From Afipia sp. P52-10 (lineage in GTDB: Bacteria; Pseudomonadota; Alphaproteobacteria; Rhizobiales; Xanthobacteraceae), in NCBI RefSeq assembly GCF_000516555.1, contig NZ_AZSJ01000003.1:827001-891000 (forward strand): a stretch of DNA of 64,000 nt, given 5' to 3'. Made by a program: the position numbers and the translations under genes. Positions 9,078 to 18,191 of the stretch are shown here, piece by piece (the first letter of the stretch is position 1; each line of letters begins with the position of its first letter). The notes under the pieces were generated by a model. The model was not told the origin of the DNA, searched no databases, and saw only the letters and a list, made by a program, of their open reading frames with translations.

Positions 9078-10232
9078 ATGATCATGTCCTCTCGCTCAAA
9101 GGCACCCGGCGGCCGTGCGACGCTGCGGGCAAACAGCCGGCTGCAGGGAACTAATGCCGTGACGTTTCGGACGATCCGCGACAGCACAGGTGGCCGCGCC
9201 CGGGCACGCTGGACCGCCATCCTCATCTTTTGTCTCGGCCTGTTCGCCACTGGCACCTGTCTCGCACAGGACCGTGCCTTCGAACAGGCGGCGAAGCTCG
9301 GACGCGGGATCAACATCCTCGGCTATGACGGCCTCTGGGAGGGCGGCGTCGATGCGCCGTTCCGGATGCAGAACCTGCGGCAGATCCGTCAGGCCGGCTT
9401 TCAGCATGTCCGCATCAATTTCTTCGCCTTCAAGCACATGAACGCCGAGAACAAGATCGATCCCGCCGTGCTGGTGCGGCTCGACGATGTGATCTGGGAG
9501 ACCATCGACGCAGGCCTCATCCCCGTGCTCGACGAACACGACTACGGCGAATGCCAGATGCGCATCTCCGCCTGCGAGACCAAGCTCGTCGCCTTCTGGG
9601 AGCAGATCGCCGCGCGCTACGCGGGCAAGCATCCTAGCCTCATCTTCGAGCTGCTGAACGAGCCCGGCGGCAACATGCCGGCGCAGACCTGGAGCAATCT
9701 CGCGCAACGCCTGCTGGCGATCATCCGCCGCTCCAATCCGAACCGCACCGTCATCGTCGCCGCCATCAGCTCCGACGACACCACCGCGATCCAGCACCCG
9801 CAACTGCCGAAGGACGATCGCAATATCATTCTGACGATCCACTACTATGCGCCGTTCCCGTTCACCCACCAGGGCGCGCCGTGGTCGCCGCAGCTGGCGG
9901 CACTCCGCGACATTCGCTGGGGCAGCGATGCCGATCGCCGCAAGCTGACGGAGGATTTCAACCGGATCGCCGCCTGGGGCAAGGCGGAGAACCGGCCGGT
10001 CTATCTCGGTGAGTTCAGCGTCTACGAGGCCGCGCCGCTCGCCGATCGCCTGCGCTATCTCACCTTCGTCACCCGCACCGCCGAAAGCCTCGGCTGGCCG
10101 TGGGCCTATTGGCAGTTCGACCACGACTTCGCGCTGTTCGACAGCGTCCGTCAGCAATGGAATACGGCCGTGCTCGACGCGCTGATGCGCGGCAGCACGT
10201 CCAAGGCGTCACCGCGCAGGACCAAGAACTAA
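9078..10232 (+). CDS. Secreted glycoside hydrolase family 5 (endoglucanase-like)
   Basis: 384 residues with a membrane/signal segment at about 45-64 (AILIFCLGLFATGTCLA, then QD). The mature part is a GH5 (cellulase) barrel: RGINILGYDGLWEGG at the start, acid/base Glu195 in ELLNEPGG, HYYAPFPFTHQG before strand 6, and nucleophile Glu312 in YLGEFSVYE. GH5 enzymes hydrolyse beta-glucans or related chains in the periplasm or outside. The ATG used is preceded only by GGTAA; a GTG at 9159 would give a shorter, more usual signal peptide. The divergent partner is a Wzz-like protein, which suggests the enzyme trims an exported polysaccharide rather than digesting food cellulose. Confidence 0.85.
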   Translation: MIMSSRSKAPGGRATLRANSRLQGTNAVTFRTIRDSTGGRARARWTAILIFCLGLFATGTCLAQDRAFEQAAKLGRGINILGYDGLWEGGVDAPFRMQNLRQIRQAGFQHVRINFFAFKHMNAENKIDPAVLVRLDDVIWETIDAGLIPVLDEHDYGECQMRISACETKLVAFWEQIAARYAGKHPSLIFELLNEPGGNMPAQTWSNLAQRLLAIIRRSNPNRTVIVAAISSDDTTAIQHPQLPKDDRNIILTIHYYAPFPFTHQGAPWSPQLAALRDIRWGSDADRRKLTEDFNRIAAWGKAENRPVYLGEFSVYEAAPLADRLRYLTFVTRTAESLGWPWAYWQFDHDFALFDSVRQQWNTAVLDALMRGSTSKASPRRTKN

Positions 10233-10274
10233 GAGACCCGGATCGAGCGTCAACGCCAAGGCGTCTTCGTCGAA

Positions 10275-11906
10275 TCACTGCGGCCGGCGCTGCGAACTGT
10301 ATTCAACCATGTCATCATCGTCGTCGTTGTCCGGCTCGTCCTGCGGCTTGGTCTCCGGCGGCACCATGATCGCCTGGATGCGCGCCGTCGCGCCCGCCTG
10401 ACCGAGATACTCGGTCGGCACATCGAATGCGACGCTCACCGACCGGCGATCGACGGCGGCGGCCATCTTCTCGATCCACGTCACGCAGAAGGTGTCTGTG
10501 GCAAAGCACATCGCCGCCCAGCCGTCATTGTATGCCCAGCCGGGAATGCTGGTGGACAGCCCGCCGACATTGAACATCTTGTTGTAATAGGGATGATCCT
10601 CGGCATAGAACGCCGCCGCCAGCGCCAGATCGTCATTGCCGCTGATCGCGAGCAGCGGCGCGCGCGTCTCGTTGCGCCAGCGCCGGACCAATTCCGCCGT
10701 CGCTCCCTTGTAGAACGAGCGGCCTTCCTTGAACGGATGATCGTTGCGGACATAGGCATGCAGCGGCGCGGCCACGATCATGACGAGCGAGAACAGGCAC
10801 ACCGCGGTCGTCAGCTTGATCGCCGGCTCCCGGACATCCGTCACCCGCGACGTGCAGACGAGCACCACCACCGCCAGAAACAAGCCTTGCAGGTTCCACA
10901 GCGCCGGCATGCTGGTACCGAGGACGATCGCCACCAGCGCCGGCATCAGCAGCGTGCCGAGCAGCACCAGCGACAGCAGCAGCAATCCTCCGTCGGCGTT
11001 GCTAAGGTCACGCAGCGCCGTCTCGATCCGCGAGCGGGTTAGCAGCATCCACGCCGCGACCGGAATCACCAGCCAGGCCAACACGCCGCCGGAGAACATC
11101 ACTGCCTTGCTGGCGCCGCCCGACAGGCCGAGGCCGCCATGCGTCCGCATCGCGTAGGAGAACGGCGGAAAGTCGGATGCCACGAGCCAGCTGAGATGCG
11201 GGCCGATCACAGCCAATCCGGCGAGCACCGTCACCCATGGCGCGGCCGAACGCAGATATTGTCGCCGCTGCGGATGCAGCAGCGCCGCAGCGACCATGCT
11301 CGCGATCAGGAAGATGGAGTAGTATTTTCCCAGCATCGCAAGCCCGGCGGTCGCGCCGCTGAGCGCGGCCCAGCCGATGCCGCGCGTCTCATACGCGCGC
11401 AGGAAGCAGTAGATCGCCAGCGGCCACGTCGCCAGCAGCACCGAGTTGGCGTTGAAGCGCTGCGCATGGAATTGATAGGCGGGCAACAGCATCAACAGCA
11501 AAAGCACGATCACCCGCTTGTCGCCGCTGACGAAACGCCGCGTGGTGAGGTCGACGGCCCACAACGCCACCGCGGCGTTGGTCATCGCCAGCAGCTGGAA
11601 CGACCAGTCGGTGAGGGGAAAGAGTGCCGTCCAGGCCCGCGCGATCCATCCCATCAGCGGCGGATGCTTAGCACTACCCCAGGCGAAATCCCGCCCGAGC
11701 GACCAGGTCTCCAGCACGTCCGGATGCAGGCCCGCATTGCTATAGGCCAGCATCAGCACCACCACCCATGTCGCGACGAAGGCGACCAGCAGCAGCGGTA
11801 TCGACCAACCGCGCTCGATCCCATCGAGCCAGTGTTGAAGCGCACTGCGATACAGGCGGCGGAGAGAGAACGCACTGCCCGTGTAGGACTGGGAGTACTG
11901 CAACAT
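10275..11906 (-). CDS. GT39-type membrane glycosyltransferase (PMT/ArnT-like)
   Basis: A 543-residue polytopic protein with about ten hydrophobic segments. The first periplasmic loop contains HPDVLETWSLGRDFAWG and SAKHPPLMGWIARAW; conserved acidic residues and a KHPP motif in this position are the mark of the PMT_2/ArnT family, which moves sugars from a polyprenyl-phosphate donor to lipid A, protein or polysaccharide outside the inner membrane. It ends in a soluble domain and an acidic tail rich in Asp (DDDDD). ATG at 11906 is used; a GTG at 11939 is also in frame, and neither has a strong ribosome site. It converges on the GH5 gene 42 bases away. Confidence 0.8.
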   Translation of the reverse strand: MLQYSQSYTGSAFSLRRLYRSALQHWLDGIERGWSIPLLLVAFVATWVVVLMLAYSNAGLHPDVLETWSLGRDFAWGSAKHPPLMGWIARAWTALFPLTDWSFQLLAMTNAAVALWAVDLTTRRFVSGDKRVIVLLLLMLLPAYQFHAQRFNANSVLLATWPLAIYCFLRAYETRGIGWAALSGATAGLAMLGKYYSIFLIASMVAAALLHPQRRQYLRSAAPWVTVLAGLAVIGPHLSWLVASDFPPFSYAMRTHGGLGLSGGASKAVMFSGGVLAWLVIPVAAWMLLTRSRIETALRDLSNADGGLLLLSLVLLGTLLMPALVAIVLGTSMPALWNLQGLFLAVVVLVCTSRVTDVREPAIKLTTAVCLFSLVMIVAAPLHAYVRNDHPFKEGRSFYKGATAELVRRWRNETRAPLLAISGNDDLALAAAFYAEDHPYYNKMFNVGGLSTSIPGWAYNDGWAAMCFATDTFCVTWIEKMAAAVDRRSVSVAFDVPTEYLGQAGATARIQAIMVPPETKPQDEPDNDDDDDMVEYSSQRRPQ

Positions 11907-12254
11907 AAGATCAAACGGTCTGGAAATGGCTCCGGGCACGCGTGCCGGGGACTGGTCAGCAACACTCGTGCCAGCCGCGTAGCCGATTGGCGCGCCGGGT
12001 TTCCTCTGTCAACGCTAGAGATGTCGTGGATTTTGCAGAATAACGGTGGGGATTCCCGCCGATCGCAACACGCCCGCTCGGTGGAATTCCGCCTGATCGT
12101 TCTTCGCAGACCGTGCGCCTGCATCAACCTTCAAGCGGTGCGGCCATTAGGTCCGGCTCGTACCGTAACGTCCGCCGCAGCGAACCAACCCTCCCCTCGG
12201 CTCAACGCTAGTTGCAAAACAACCCGTAGAGCCCGCGAATACATCCCCTCTGAA
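11907..12254. other. Intergenic stretch without a visible gene
   Basis: About 350 bases between the GT39 start and the terminator of the ParB-like gene. Its base composition is a little more mixed than that of the neighbouring genes. I see no coding frame with a ribosome site and no convincing repeat; it should contain the promoter of the GT39 gene. Confidence 0.5.
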
Positions 12255-12297
12255 AACTGGGCCAAAGCAACCTGGAAGCTACTGCTTTGGCCCAGTT
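12255..12297 (-). terminator. Strong intrinsic terminator of the ParB-like gene
   Basis: A perfect 15-bp stem, AACTGGGCCAAAGCA / TGCTTTGGCCCAGTT, closes on a 13-base loop. Read on the minus strand it begins two bases after the stop codon and ends in a short T run (GTTTTC). Such a long perfect stem placed so tightly suggests an insulated transcription unit. Confidence 0.8.
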
Positions 12298-12299
12298 GA

Positions 12300-13145
12300 T
12301 CATGCCGCCTTATCGTGCAAAGGAGGCATCCGTCGAGTGAGGAATTTCCTGATTTTCTCGACCATCAGTTTGCCCGCTGTTGCGGGGAAAATTTTATCGC
12401 GCCCTGCCGCGATCTGATCCCAAGCGTCAGCAAACTTGAACTTATCCATTGTTGTCAGAAGCACGCTGCCCGAATCTCTCCATTCTGGAACGTTGTGCAA
12501 GACTTCACATAAAGCCTCGACGATAGTTGCCCTCACGAAGCCTGGATTGCCATCCGCAGTTTGAGTAATACACTGCAGAGCAGTGATGAGTGTATCGCGC
12601 CCATAGATTGCAAGGCATCGACTAAGAGCTGTCACAGCATAAGTCTGCCCGACCTTGATGTCAGATCGCACGAGATTTTTGCGTAGAATTTCGACCCCAG
12701 CAGCCGAACAAACCGCAGCAAGAGCCAGAGCAGTAGCGTCCTTTGCAGCCAATTTGGCGTGGTACAATTGCTGAGCAGTCGTCTTCGTAATGCTGCCGTT
12801 CACCGCCGCATAGGCAGCCGCCTGCTGTGCACGATCTGCCTGTACGACTTGACACGGGACCTCCTCCAAGCCACGCAACATAGCTGCTGTCGTGCGATGC
12901 TGGCCATCAACAATAGCAAACTTGCCTCCTTCCACTGGAGCAACAATGACTGGCGCGAATTTCGACCAATCAAAGAACTCTGCAATCTGATTAACGTTGA
13001 TCGTCCCCCGTCTCCCGATTTCACGTTGATAGACATCATCGACAACGAGTCGATCCACTTTTATCCATTCAAGAAATGGAGCAGGACCGGGAGCAAACTC
13101 AGACTGGGGTGCACTGAAACGCTTTGTCGTTAGCGAGACCAGCAT
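12300..13145 (-). CDS. Orphan ParB/sulfiredoxin-fold nuclease-like domain protein
   Basis: 281 residues from the ATG that has GGAGGG five bases upstream; GTG and ATG codons further up have none. The N-terminal half carries the ParB-N fold: VDRLVVDDVYQREI, a FDWSKFAPVIVAP strand, then AIVDGQHRTTAAMLRG, which matches the family's DGxHR box. The C-terminal half (about 130-281) is helical and has no known domain I can name. No ParA, replication gene or parS-like cluster is near, so chromosome partition is unlikely. The base composition is lower in GC than that of its neighbours and the gene ends in its own terminator, both suggesting acquisition by transfer, for example from a phage or plasmid. 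DUF6551-like proteins are the closest family I recall. Confidence 0.7.
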   Translation of the reverse strand: MLVSLTTKRFSAPQSEFAPGPAPFLEWIKVDRLVVDDVYQREIGRRGTINVNQIAEFFDWSKFAPVIVAPVEGGKFAIVDGQHRTTAAMLRGLEEVPCQVVQADRAQQAAAYAAVNGSITKTTAQQLYHAKLAAKDATALALAAVCSAAGVEILRKNLVRSDIKVGQTYAVTALSRCLAIYGRDTLITALQCITQTADGNPGFVRATIVEALCEVLHNVPEWRDSGSVLLTTMDKFKFADAWDQIAAGRDKIFPATAGKLMVEKIRKFLTRRMPPLHDKAA

Positions 13146-13363
13146 CGAACCCTCCATTGTGACGTGCACTTATGCTGCACTCACAAATCGAGCCTCGAAA
13201 CTCCTCGATTCTCAAACAACAGAAGCTCAGATGCACAAAGAAGATTCATGTCCATAAGTAGCGGACATCATAAATGTTTCAAACGACTGCCCGAGCTCTA
13301 GATTCATTCGCACATGAGCACGTTCGTAGTCGAGTGACCGCAGACCAAGAAAACGCTTTTGCC

Positions 13364-14650
13364 TTACGCCTGCGTCTTATCCCGCGCGGGAGCCGTGCGG
13401 CCTTGCGTGATCAGGCGGGCGCTGCGCTGGCCGGTGACATAGATCCACAGCCAGCTCAGGGCGACGGTCAGACGATGCCGGACGCCGATCAGGAAATAGA
13501 TGTGCGCCAATCCCCACAGCCACCAGGCGAGACGCCCGGTCAGTTTGATCCAGCCGAAATCGACGACTGCGGCCCGCTTGCCGATGGTCGCAAGGCTGCC
13601 TGCATCCTTGTAGCGAAACGGCGGCAACGTCGGACCGCCGCGCAACCGCGCCTTGATCGTCTCGGCGACATAACGCCCCTCTTGTTTCGCCGCGGGCGCG
13701 ATGCCTGGGACCGGCGTCTTCTCCGCCGTCGTGACATGAGCGGTATCGCCGATCGCGAAAATGTTCGGATGCCCCGCGACCGTAAGGTCAGGCTGCACCA
13801 TGATGCGCCCGGCACGATCGGCCGCCGCCTGCAACCATCTGGCCGCGGGCGACGCTGCGACGCCAGCCGCCCAGAGGATGGTTTTGGCAGCGAGGTTTTC
13901 GCTACCGATCACCACGCCATCGGCGGTGCAATTCGTGACCGGCTGCTGCAGCCTGACCTCCACGCCAAGCCGGGTGAGCGCCTGCTGCGCATAAGCGGAG
14001 AGGCTCTCGCGAAAGCCCGCGAGCAGCCGCGGACCAGCCTCGACAAGCACGACGCGTGCGCTCCTGGTATCGATGTTGCGGAAATCGTTTCGCAACGTAT
14101 CGCGCGCCAGCTCGGCGATCGTTCCCGCGAGCTCCACACCGGTCGGCCCGCCGCCGACGATGACGAATGTCAGCAATTTGGCGCGCTCGGCCGGATCCGG
14201 TTCACGCTCTGCGCGCTCGAACGCGGACAGGATTTTGCGCCTGATCGCGGTGGCATCTTCGATCGTCTTCAGGCCCGGCGCGTAAGGCTCCCATTCGTCA
14301 TGACCGAAATAGGCGTGCTGCGCGCCGGTCGCCAGCACCAGGATGTCGAAGACGATGGCTTCGCCGTCTTCCAGCAGCACCGTCTTGGCGTCGGCGTTCA
14401 CTCCGACGACCGTGCCGAGCAGCGTCGTCACGGTCTTGTACGTCCGCAGCAGCGACCGAACGGGCCAGGCGATTTCCGACGTCGCCAACGATGCGGTTGC
14501 GACCTGATAGAGCAGCGGCTGGAACAGGTGGTGATTGCGCTGATCGATGATCGTGATGCGGAGGTTCGTTTCCGCAAGGTGGCGCGCAACCTCGAGGCCA
14601 CCAAAGCCAGCGCCGACGATCACAACATGCTTCACGTCATCCGGTGCCAT
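13364..14650 (-). CDS. ndh: Type II NADH dehydrogenase (NDH-2)
   Basis: A 428-residue membrane-associated flavoprotein expected to oxidise NADH and reduce quinone without pumping protons. The first nucleotide-binding motif VGAGFGGLEVARHLAE begins at residue 11, and NHHLFQPLLYQVATASL near 40-56 is characteristic of NDH-2. The second dinucleotide site VIVGGGPTGVELAGTIAE lies at about 160-177, and the FAD-binding IFAIGDTA near 300. The C-terminus carries hydrophobic, amphipathic helices (LAWWLWGLAHIYFLIG) for membrane attachment. The gene stands alone. NADH:quinone oxidoreductase is much more likely than other two-dinucleotide flavoproteins given the FQPLLYQVAT box. Confidence 0.88.
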   Translation of the reverse strand: MAPDDVKHVVIVGAGFGGLEVARHLAETNLRITIIDQRNHHLFQPLLYQVATASLATSEIAWPVRSLLRTYKTVTTLLGTVVGVNADAKTVLLEDGEAIVFDILVLATGAQHAYFGHDEWEPYAPGLKTIEDATAIRRKILSAFERAEREPDPAERAKLLTFVIVGGGPTGVELAGTIAELARDTLRNDFRNIDTRSARVVLVEAGPRLLAGFRESLSAYAQQALTRLGVEVRLQQPVTNCTADGVVIGSENLAAKTILWAAGVAASPAARWLQAAADRAGRIMVQPDLTVAGHPNIFAIGDTAHVTTAEKTPVPGIAPAAKQEGRYVAETIKARLRGGPTLPPFRYKDAGSLATIGKRAAVVDFGWIKLTGRLAWWLWGLAHIYFLIGVRHRLTVALSWLWIYVTGQRSARLITQGRTAPARDKTQA

Positions 14651-14804
14651 TGACGTATCCGATCGTTGCCCAGCGAAACAGGTGGCCCCGCTAATAGCAC
14701 AGCGCTTCGAAAGAATGGATCGCCGGCTTCAACGGTCTGCCAAGAGACACTGAGATGTTCAGATTCAGAAATCCCCAAATTCAGAAATCTTCGGCGATCA
14801 CGCG

Positions 14805-15749
14805 TCAATGCTGGACCGTCTTATGCTCGGCCTCGGGCGTGTGGGATGTCCATGCGCCGATCAAACCGCGCTGCTGCAGCGGATAGACATACCAAAGGCC
14901 GATCAGAACGATCAGCGCGGCGATACAGGCCGTCCAGGCGGCGGCATCGCTATCCGTGATCTTGTAGAAGACGATTGCGATATCGAGTGCGATACCGATC
15001 GCCAGCGGCAGCGCCGACGCGATGACGAGCCGCGATCCGATCCGGAGGAATGCCGCATTGTCGTCGCCGCGATAGGCCATGCGATGGAGCGCCGCCGGCG
15101 TCATCAGCAACATCACCGCAATCGCCACCGCGCAGAGACCGAGCGCGTGCAGATACTGCCAGCCGCTCGGCAGCTCGTGAAACGAGCGCGTCAAGGTCGC
15201 GATGAACTGAAAGCCCAGCAACGCCTGACCGCCGGGGATCATCACCCGCGCCTCCGTCAGCATCTGCTCGATCTTGGTCTTGAGCGGCGTCGATCCTTCC
15301 TCCTCCGGCATGGCTCCTCCTCCGGCCTGCATCAACGCGAGGCCCAGCCCGTAGAACAGAAAGCCGCCGGCCGCCACGAATCCGGTCGCTGCGATCACGC
15401 CTACGGCAAAGCCTGCGATCGCATCGAACACCACGAACGCCGACGCACCAAGCCCGAGCGTCAGCGGCGCAAGCGCAACCGCCGCAAACAACGTCGCGGT
15501 CTGCAACGCGCCTTCGCGGGCCTCGCCGCGATAGGCAATCTGATGGCACAGCGATGGCGCGATCAGACAGCCGATCGTCACCAGCAGCAGCAGGAGGCTG
15601 AGGCCATGCACCGCCTTGGCGTAACCCGGCAGATGAGGAAACAGCTCCTGAAACACGCCCTCGAACTGAAACCCGAACAGCACCTGTGCGCCAAGGATCA
15701 GCAAACGAGTTTCATCGAGTGCCAGTTTCAGCTTGCGTCCAAGTTCCAT
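14805..15749 (-). CDS. DUF6328-type membrane protein, internal tandem duplication
   Basis: 314 residues made of two copies of one unit. Unit one has ETRLLILGAQVLFGFQFEG at about 13-31 and SLCHQIAYRGE near 68-78. Unit two has EARVMIPGGQALLGFQFIA at about 167-185 and ALHRMAYRGD near 222-231. Each unit has the soluble EAR/GAQ-LLGFQF start and three or four membrane segments. Proteins with one such unit are known as DUF6328; a fused pair is less usual. The two halves are joined by a short acidic linker (MPEEEGSTPLKTK). It diverges from the PAP2 phosphatase. The function is unknown. Confidence 0.75.
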   Translation of the reverse strand: MELGRKLKLALDETRLLILGAQVLFGFQFEGVFQELFPHLPGYAKAVHGLSLLLLLVTIGCLIAPSLCHQIAYRGEAREGALQTATLFAAVALAPLTLGLGASAFVVFDAIAGFAVGVIAATGFVAAGGFLFYGLGLALMQAGGGAMPEEEGSTPLKTKIEQMLTEARVMIPGGQALLGFQFIATLTRSFHELPSGWQYLHALGLCAVAIAVMLLMTPAALHRMAYRGDDNAAFLRIGSRLVIASALPLAIGIALDIAIVFYKITDSDAAAWTACIAALIVLIGLWYVYPLQQRGLIGAWTSHTPEAEHKTVQH

Positions 15750-15826
15750 ACAGCCTCCGCCAAACAGAACCTTTGTACGCTTGGAGAGTTCCTCAACAGA
15801 CGCGCAACGAAAAAGCCGGAGGTGCG

Positions 15827-16435
15827 ATGGCGCTCTTCACCGTGCAGCCGACAGAACTCGACCGGCGGGTGGCCCAGACGATCGCGCGGCACACCAACGC
15901 AGCGCTGGAAAATGTGACTGAGACGCTCACCTGGGGCGCGGACGAGCATGTACTTTTTGCAGCCGCCGTCGCCTGGTGGCTCCACAGCCGCCGGCGCGAT
16001 CCGCCCCAGCGGCGCTATGGCGACCACATTCTGGCGACGACGATCGTCAGTACGGTTCTGCCGCACGTGCTCAAAAAGCTCGTCAACCAGGAACGGCCGG
16101 ATCGCGAGACCGCGATCGGCCACAAGAATGGAATTCCGGTGTCCGGACGCCGGCTCGATGCCTTCCCATCCGGACATGCTGTCCATATCGGCGCACTGGC
16201 GTCCGCAGCGTCTCTGCTGCCGGGAGGTCAACGGCGGATCGCGTGGGCGCTCAGCGGTCTGCTCGTCACCACCCGCGTCGTCCTGCTCGCCCATTGGGTC
16301 AGCGACGTCGCGGCGGGGCTCGCGATCGGCGCGATCACGGAGCGGCTGCTGCGCCCTTTCACGCTTCGGCCTCCGTCGCGCCCGCCGCGGGTCCGACGGC
16401 GATCGCCGCGCCGCAAAGAGAAAATCACATTTTGA
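15827..16435 (+). CDS. PAP2-family membrane phosphatase
   Basis: A 202-residue protein starting at the ATG behind GGAGG. The three catalytic motifs of the PAP2/haloperoxidase superfamily are complete: KKLVNQERP (K-x6-RP), FPSGHA (PSGH) and TRVVLLAHWVSDV (SR-x5-H-x3-D, with T for S). Hydrophobic segments lie between them and the C-terminus is a basic tail (RPPRVRRRSPRRK). Members remove phosphate from lipids such as undecaprenyl pyrophosphate or phosphatidate at the outer face of the inner membrane. It diverges from the DUF6328 gene. Three repeats of AAGGCGCT begin a few bases past its stop. Confidence 0.85.
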   Translation: MALFTVQPTELDRRVAQTIARHTNAALENVTETLTWGADEHVLFAAAVAWWLHSRRRDPPQRRYGDHILATTIVSTVLPHVLKKLVNQERPDRETAIGHKNGIPVSGRRLDAFPSGHAVHIGALASAASLLPGGQRRIAWALSGLLVTTRVVLLAHWVSDVAAGLAIGAITERLLRPFTLRPPSRPPRVRRRSPRRKEKITF

Positions 16436-16508
16436 ATTGAAGGCGCTTAATTCAAGGCGCTTAGAAGGCGCTCAATTGCGGCCACACGGCCGGCATCGGT
16501 AACCAATC

Positions 16509-16742
16509 TCATGCCGCATCGGGATCAGGTCGCCGGCCCGAGGTCTTGTTCAGCGGTCCTTGCCGCTTTCGCTCAAGCCCTTCCGGCGTCGGATGACCAG
16601 GCTCGGCCGGATCAAGAACGCCATCGTTCAACGCCTCCCCTTCTCCCACATCGGTCGTAAGGCCGCTCGCCGGCTGCGCGTCAGCGGGTGAGCATGCGCG
16701 ATCGCCGCGATGGGTCGGATGATCCTTTCGTTCGCTCGCCAT
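16509..16742 (-). CDS. Small hydrophilic protein, conserved-looking
   Basis: 77 residues, starting at an ATG with GAGGAGAGG just upstream, a strong ribosome site that decides the start. The protein is Pro-, Gly- and charge-rich with no hydrophobic segment. It carries TTDVGEGEALNDGVLDPAEP and HPTPEGLERKRQGP. I recall similar small unannotated proteins in Bradyrhizobium relatives but cannot name a family. The divergent neighbour is the YciE-type ferritin-like gene, so it may belong to a stress response. Confidence 0.6.
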   Translation of the reverse strand: MASERKDHPTHRGDRACSPADAQPASGLTTDVGEGEALNDGVLDPAEPGHPTPEGLERKRQGPLNKTSGRRPDPDAA

Positions 16743-16914
16743 GGACCCTCTCCTCGGTTTGCAACCCAAATCAACCACGTCCGCGGCGACACGTTCCCAC
16801 GGCGCTCATGCGGCATATACAGCAAGCAGGAAACGACCATTCTTGCCGCTTGGATCGAACTTTGCAGTTTCTGGCGTGTTCTGACGACATCTCAAGATAC
16901 GAAGGGAGTTCGCC

Positions 16915-17421
16915 ATGCCTAAGGTCAAGACACTGCAAGATCTGTTTCATGATTCCTTGAAGGACGTTTATTTCGCCGAGAAGAAAATCCTCACAGCGTT
17001 GCCGAAAATGTCTAAGGCCGCGCGGAGCGAGGAACTGAGCGCCGCATTCGACAAGCACCGCGCCGAAACCGAAGCGCAGGTCGAACGGCTGGAGCAGGTT
17101 TTCGCCGAAATCGACGCCAAGCCGCAGGGCAAGACCTGTCCGGCGATCCTCGGCATCATCGAGGAAGGGAAGGAAATCATGGAGGATTACGAAGACTCGC
17201 CGGCGCTGGACGCGGGCCTTCTTGCCTCCGCACAGGCCGTGGAACACTACGAGATCTGCCGCTACGGAACCCTTATCACCTGGGCGAAAGAGCTTGGGCT
17301 CGACGATGCCGTCGCAATCCTCAAGGAAACCCTCGCCGAAGAGGAAGCGACCGACGAAGCGCTGACCGAACTCGCCAAGGAAGCGATCAACGCAGAGGCC
17401 ATGGCCGAAGCCGCCGAGTAA
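16915..17421 (+). CDS. Ferritin-like protein of the YciE/YciF (DUF892) family
   Basis: 168 residues with GAAGGGAG before the ATG. The family hallmarks LQDLFHDSLKDVYFAEKKIL near the start, FDKHRAETEAQVERLEQVF, and QAVEHYEICRYGTLITWAKELG give the Glu and His ligands of a ferritin-like four-helix di-iron fold (for example E23, H47 and E50, and the late E-x2-H). DUF892 proteins are induced by salt and general stress. Activity on iron or peroxide is inferred. It probably has its own transcript. Confidence 0.85.
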   Translation: MPKVKTLQDLFHDSLKDVYFAEKKILTALPKMSKAARSEELSAAFDKHRAETEAQVERLEQVFAEIDAKPQGKTCPAILGIIEEGKEIMEDYEDSPALDAGLLASAQAVEHYEICRYGTLITWAKELGLDDAVAILKETLAEEEATDEALTELAKEAINAEAMAEAAE

Positions 17422-17581
17422 AAATCCCTCGACGATCAGGGCGCCCGCTATCGATGGCAGGGCGCCCTGAAACGCGTTTGGAACGGACCCATCCAGCGTG
17501 CGTTGAGCGAAGAGTATCCGAAAGCAATGCTATGCGCAGCGCGAGTTCCGCGTCTTGGACGCATAGGGAAAGTGAGGACGC

Positions 17582-18190
17582 GTGCCGTCTTCAAACCTCG
17601 GCGGTTGGAACCGCCGCAGCTTCCTCGTTACGTCGGTGGCTTCAACCATGTCAGCATCGCTTCTCGAGCGCACGCAGGCGCAACCGCAGACCATGAGCCC
17701 GGCGCCGCAGAACGGACACGCCCATCCCGTTATGCTGCGCGTCAATGGACAGGATTATCAGCTCGGCATCGATATCCGCACCACGCTGCTCGACGCGTTG
17801 CGCGAACACATTGGCCTGACCGGAACGAAGAAGGGTTGCGACCACGGCCAATGCGGCGCATGCACGGTTCTGGTGGATGATCGCCGCGTGCTGTCCTGCC
17901 TGACGCTCGCGGCCAGCCTCGAGGAGGCAGCCGTCGTCACCATCGAAGGGCTGAGCACCGACGGCGAGCTGCATCCAATGCAGCAGGCGTTCATCGATCA
18001 CGATGCATTTCAATGCGGCTACTGCACCCCGGGCCAGATCATGTCGGCGATCGGCTGCGTCAAGGAAGGCCACGCCGGGTCGGACGCCGCGATCCGCGAA
18101 TACATGAGCGGCAATCTGTGCCGCTGCGCGGCCTACCCGAACATCGTCGATGCGATCAATCAAGCCAAGTCGCGGATGGGAGAGACGTAA
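17582..18190 (+). CDS. paoA: Aldehyde oxidoreductase, 2Fe-2S subunit PaoA
   Basis: A 202-residue Tat-exported iron-sulfur subunit, starting at GTG behind GAGG. The twin arginines NRRSFLVTS (residues 10-18) mark Tat export. Two 2Fe-2S clusters follow: a plant-type set C86, C91, C94, C106 (CDHGQCGAC...SC) and a helical set C145, C148, C180, C182 (CGYC...CRC). It passes electrons within a PaoABC trimer of the xanthine oxidase family. The next gene begins one base after its stop, so the three subunits are co-translated. Confidence 0.88.
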   Translation: MPSSNLGGWNRRSFLVTSVASTMSASLLERTQAQPQTMSPAPQNGHAHPVMLRVNGQDYQLGIDIRTTLLDALREHIGLTGTKKGCDHGQCGACTVLVDDRRVLSCLTLAASLEEAAVVTIEGLSTDGELHPMQQAFIDHDAFQCGYCTPGQIMSAIGCVKEGHAGSDAAIREYMSGNLCRCAAYPNIVDAINQAKSRMGET

Positions 18191-18191
18191 C

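Noticed and set aside
12300-13145. Chromosome-partition ParB
   Set aside because: No ParA or parS cluster and no ParB central HTH; only the N-terminal domain matches.
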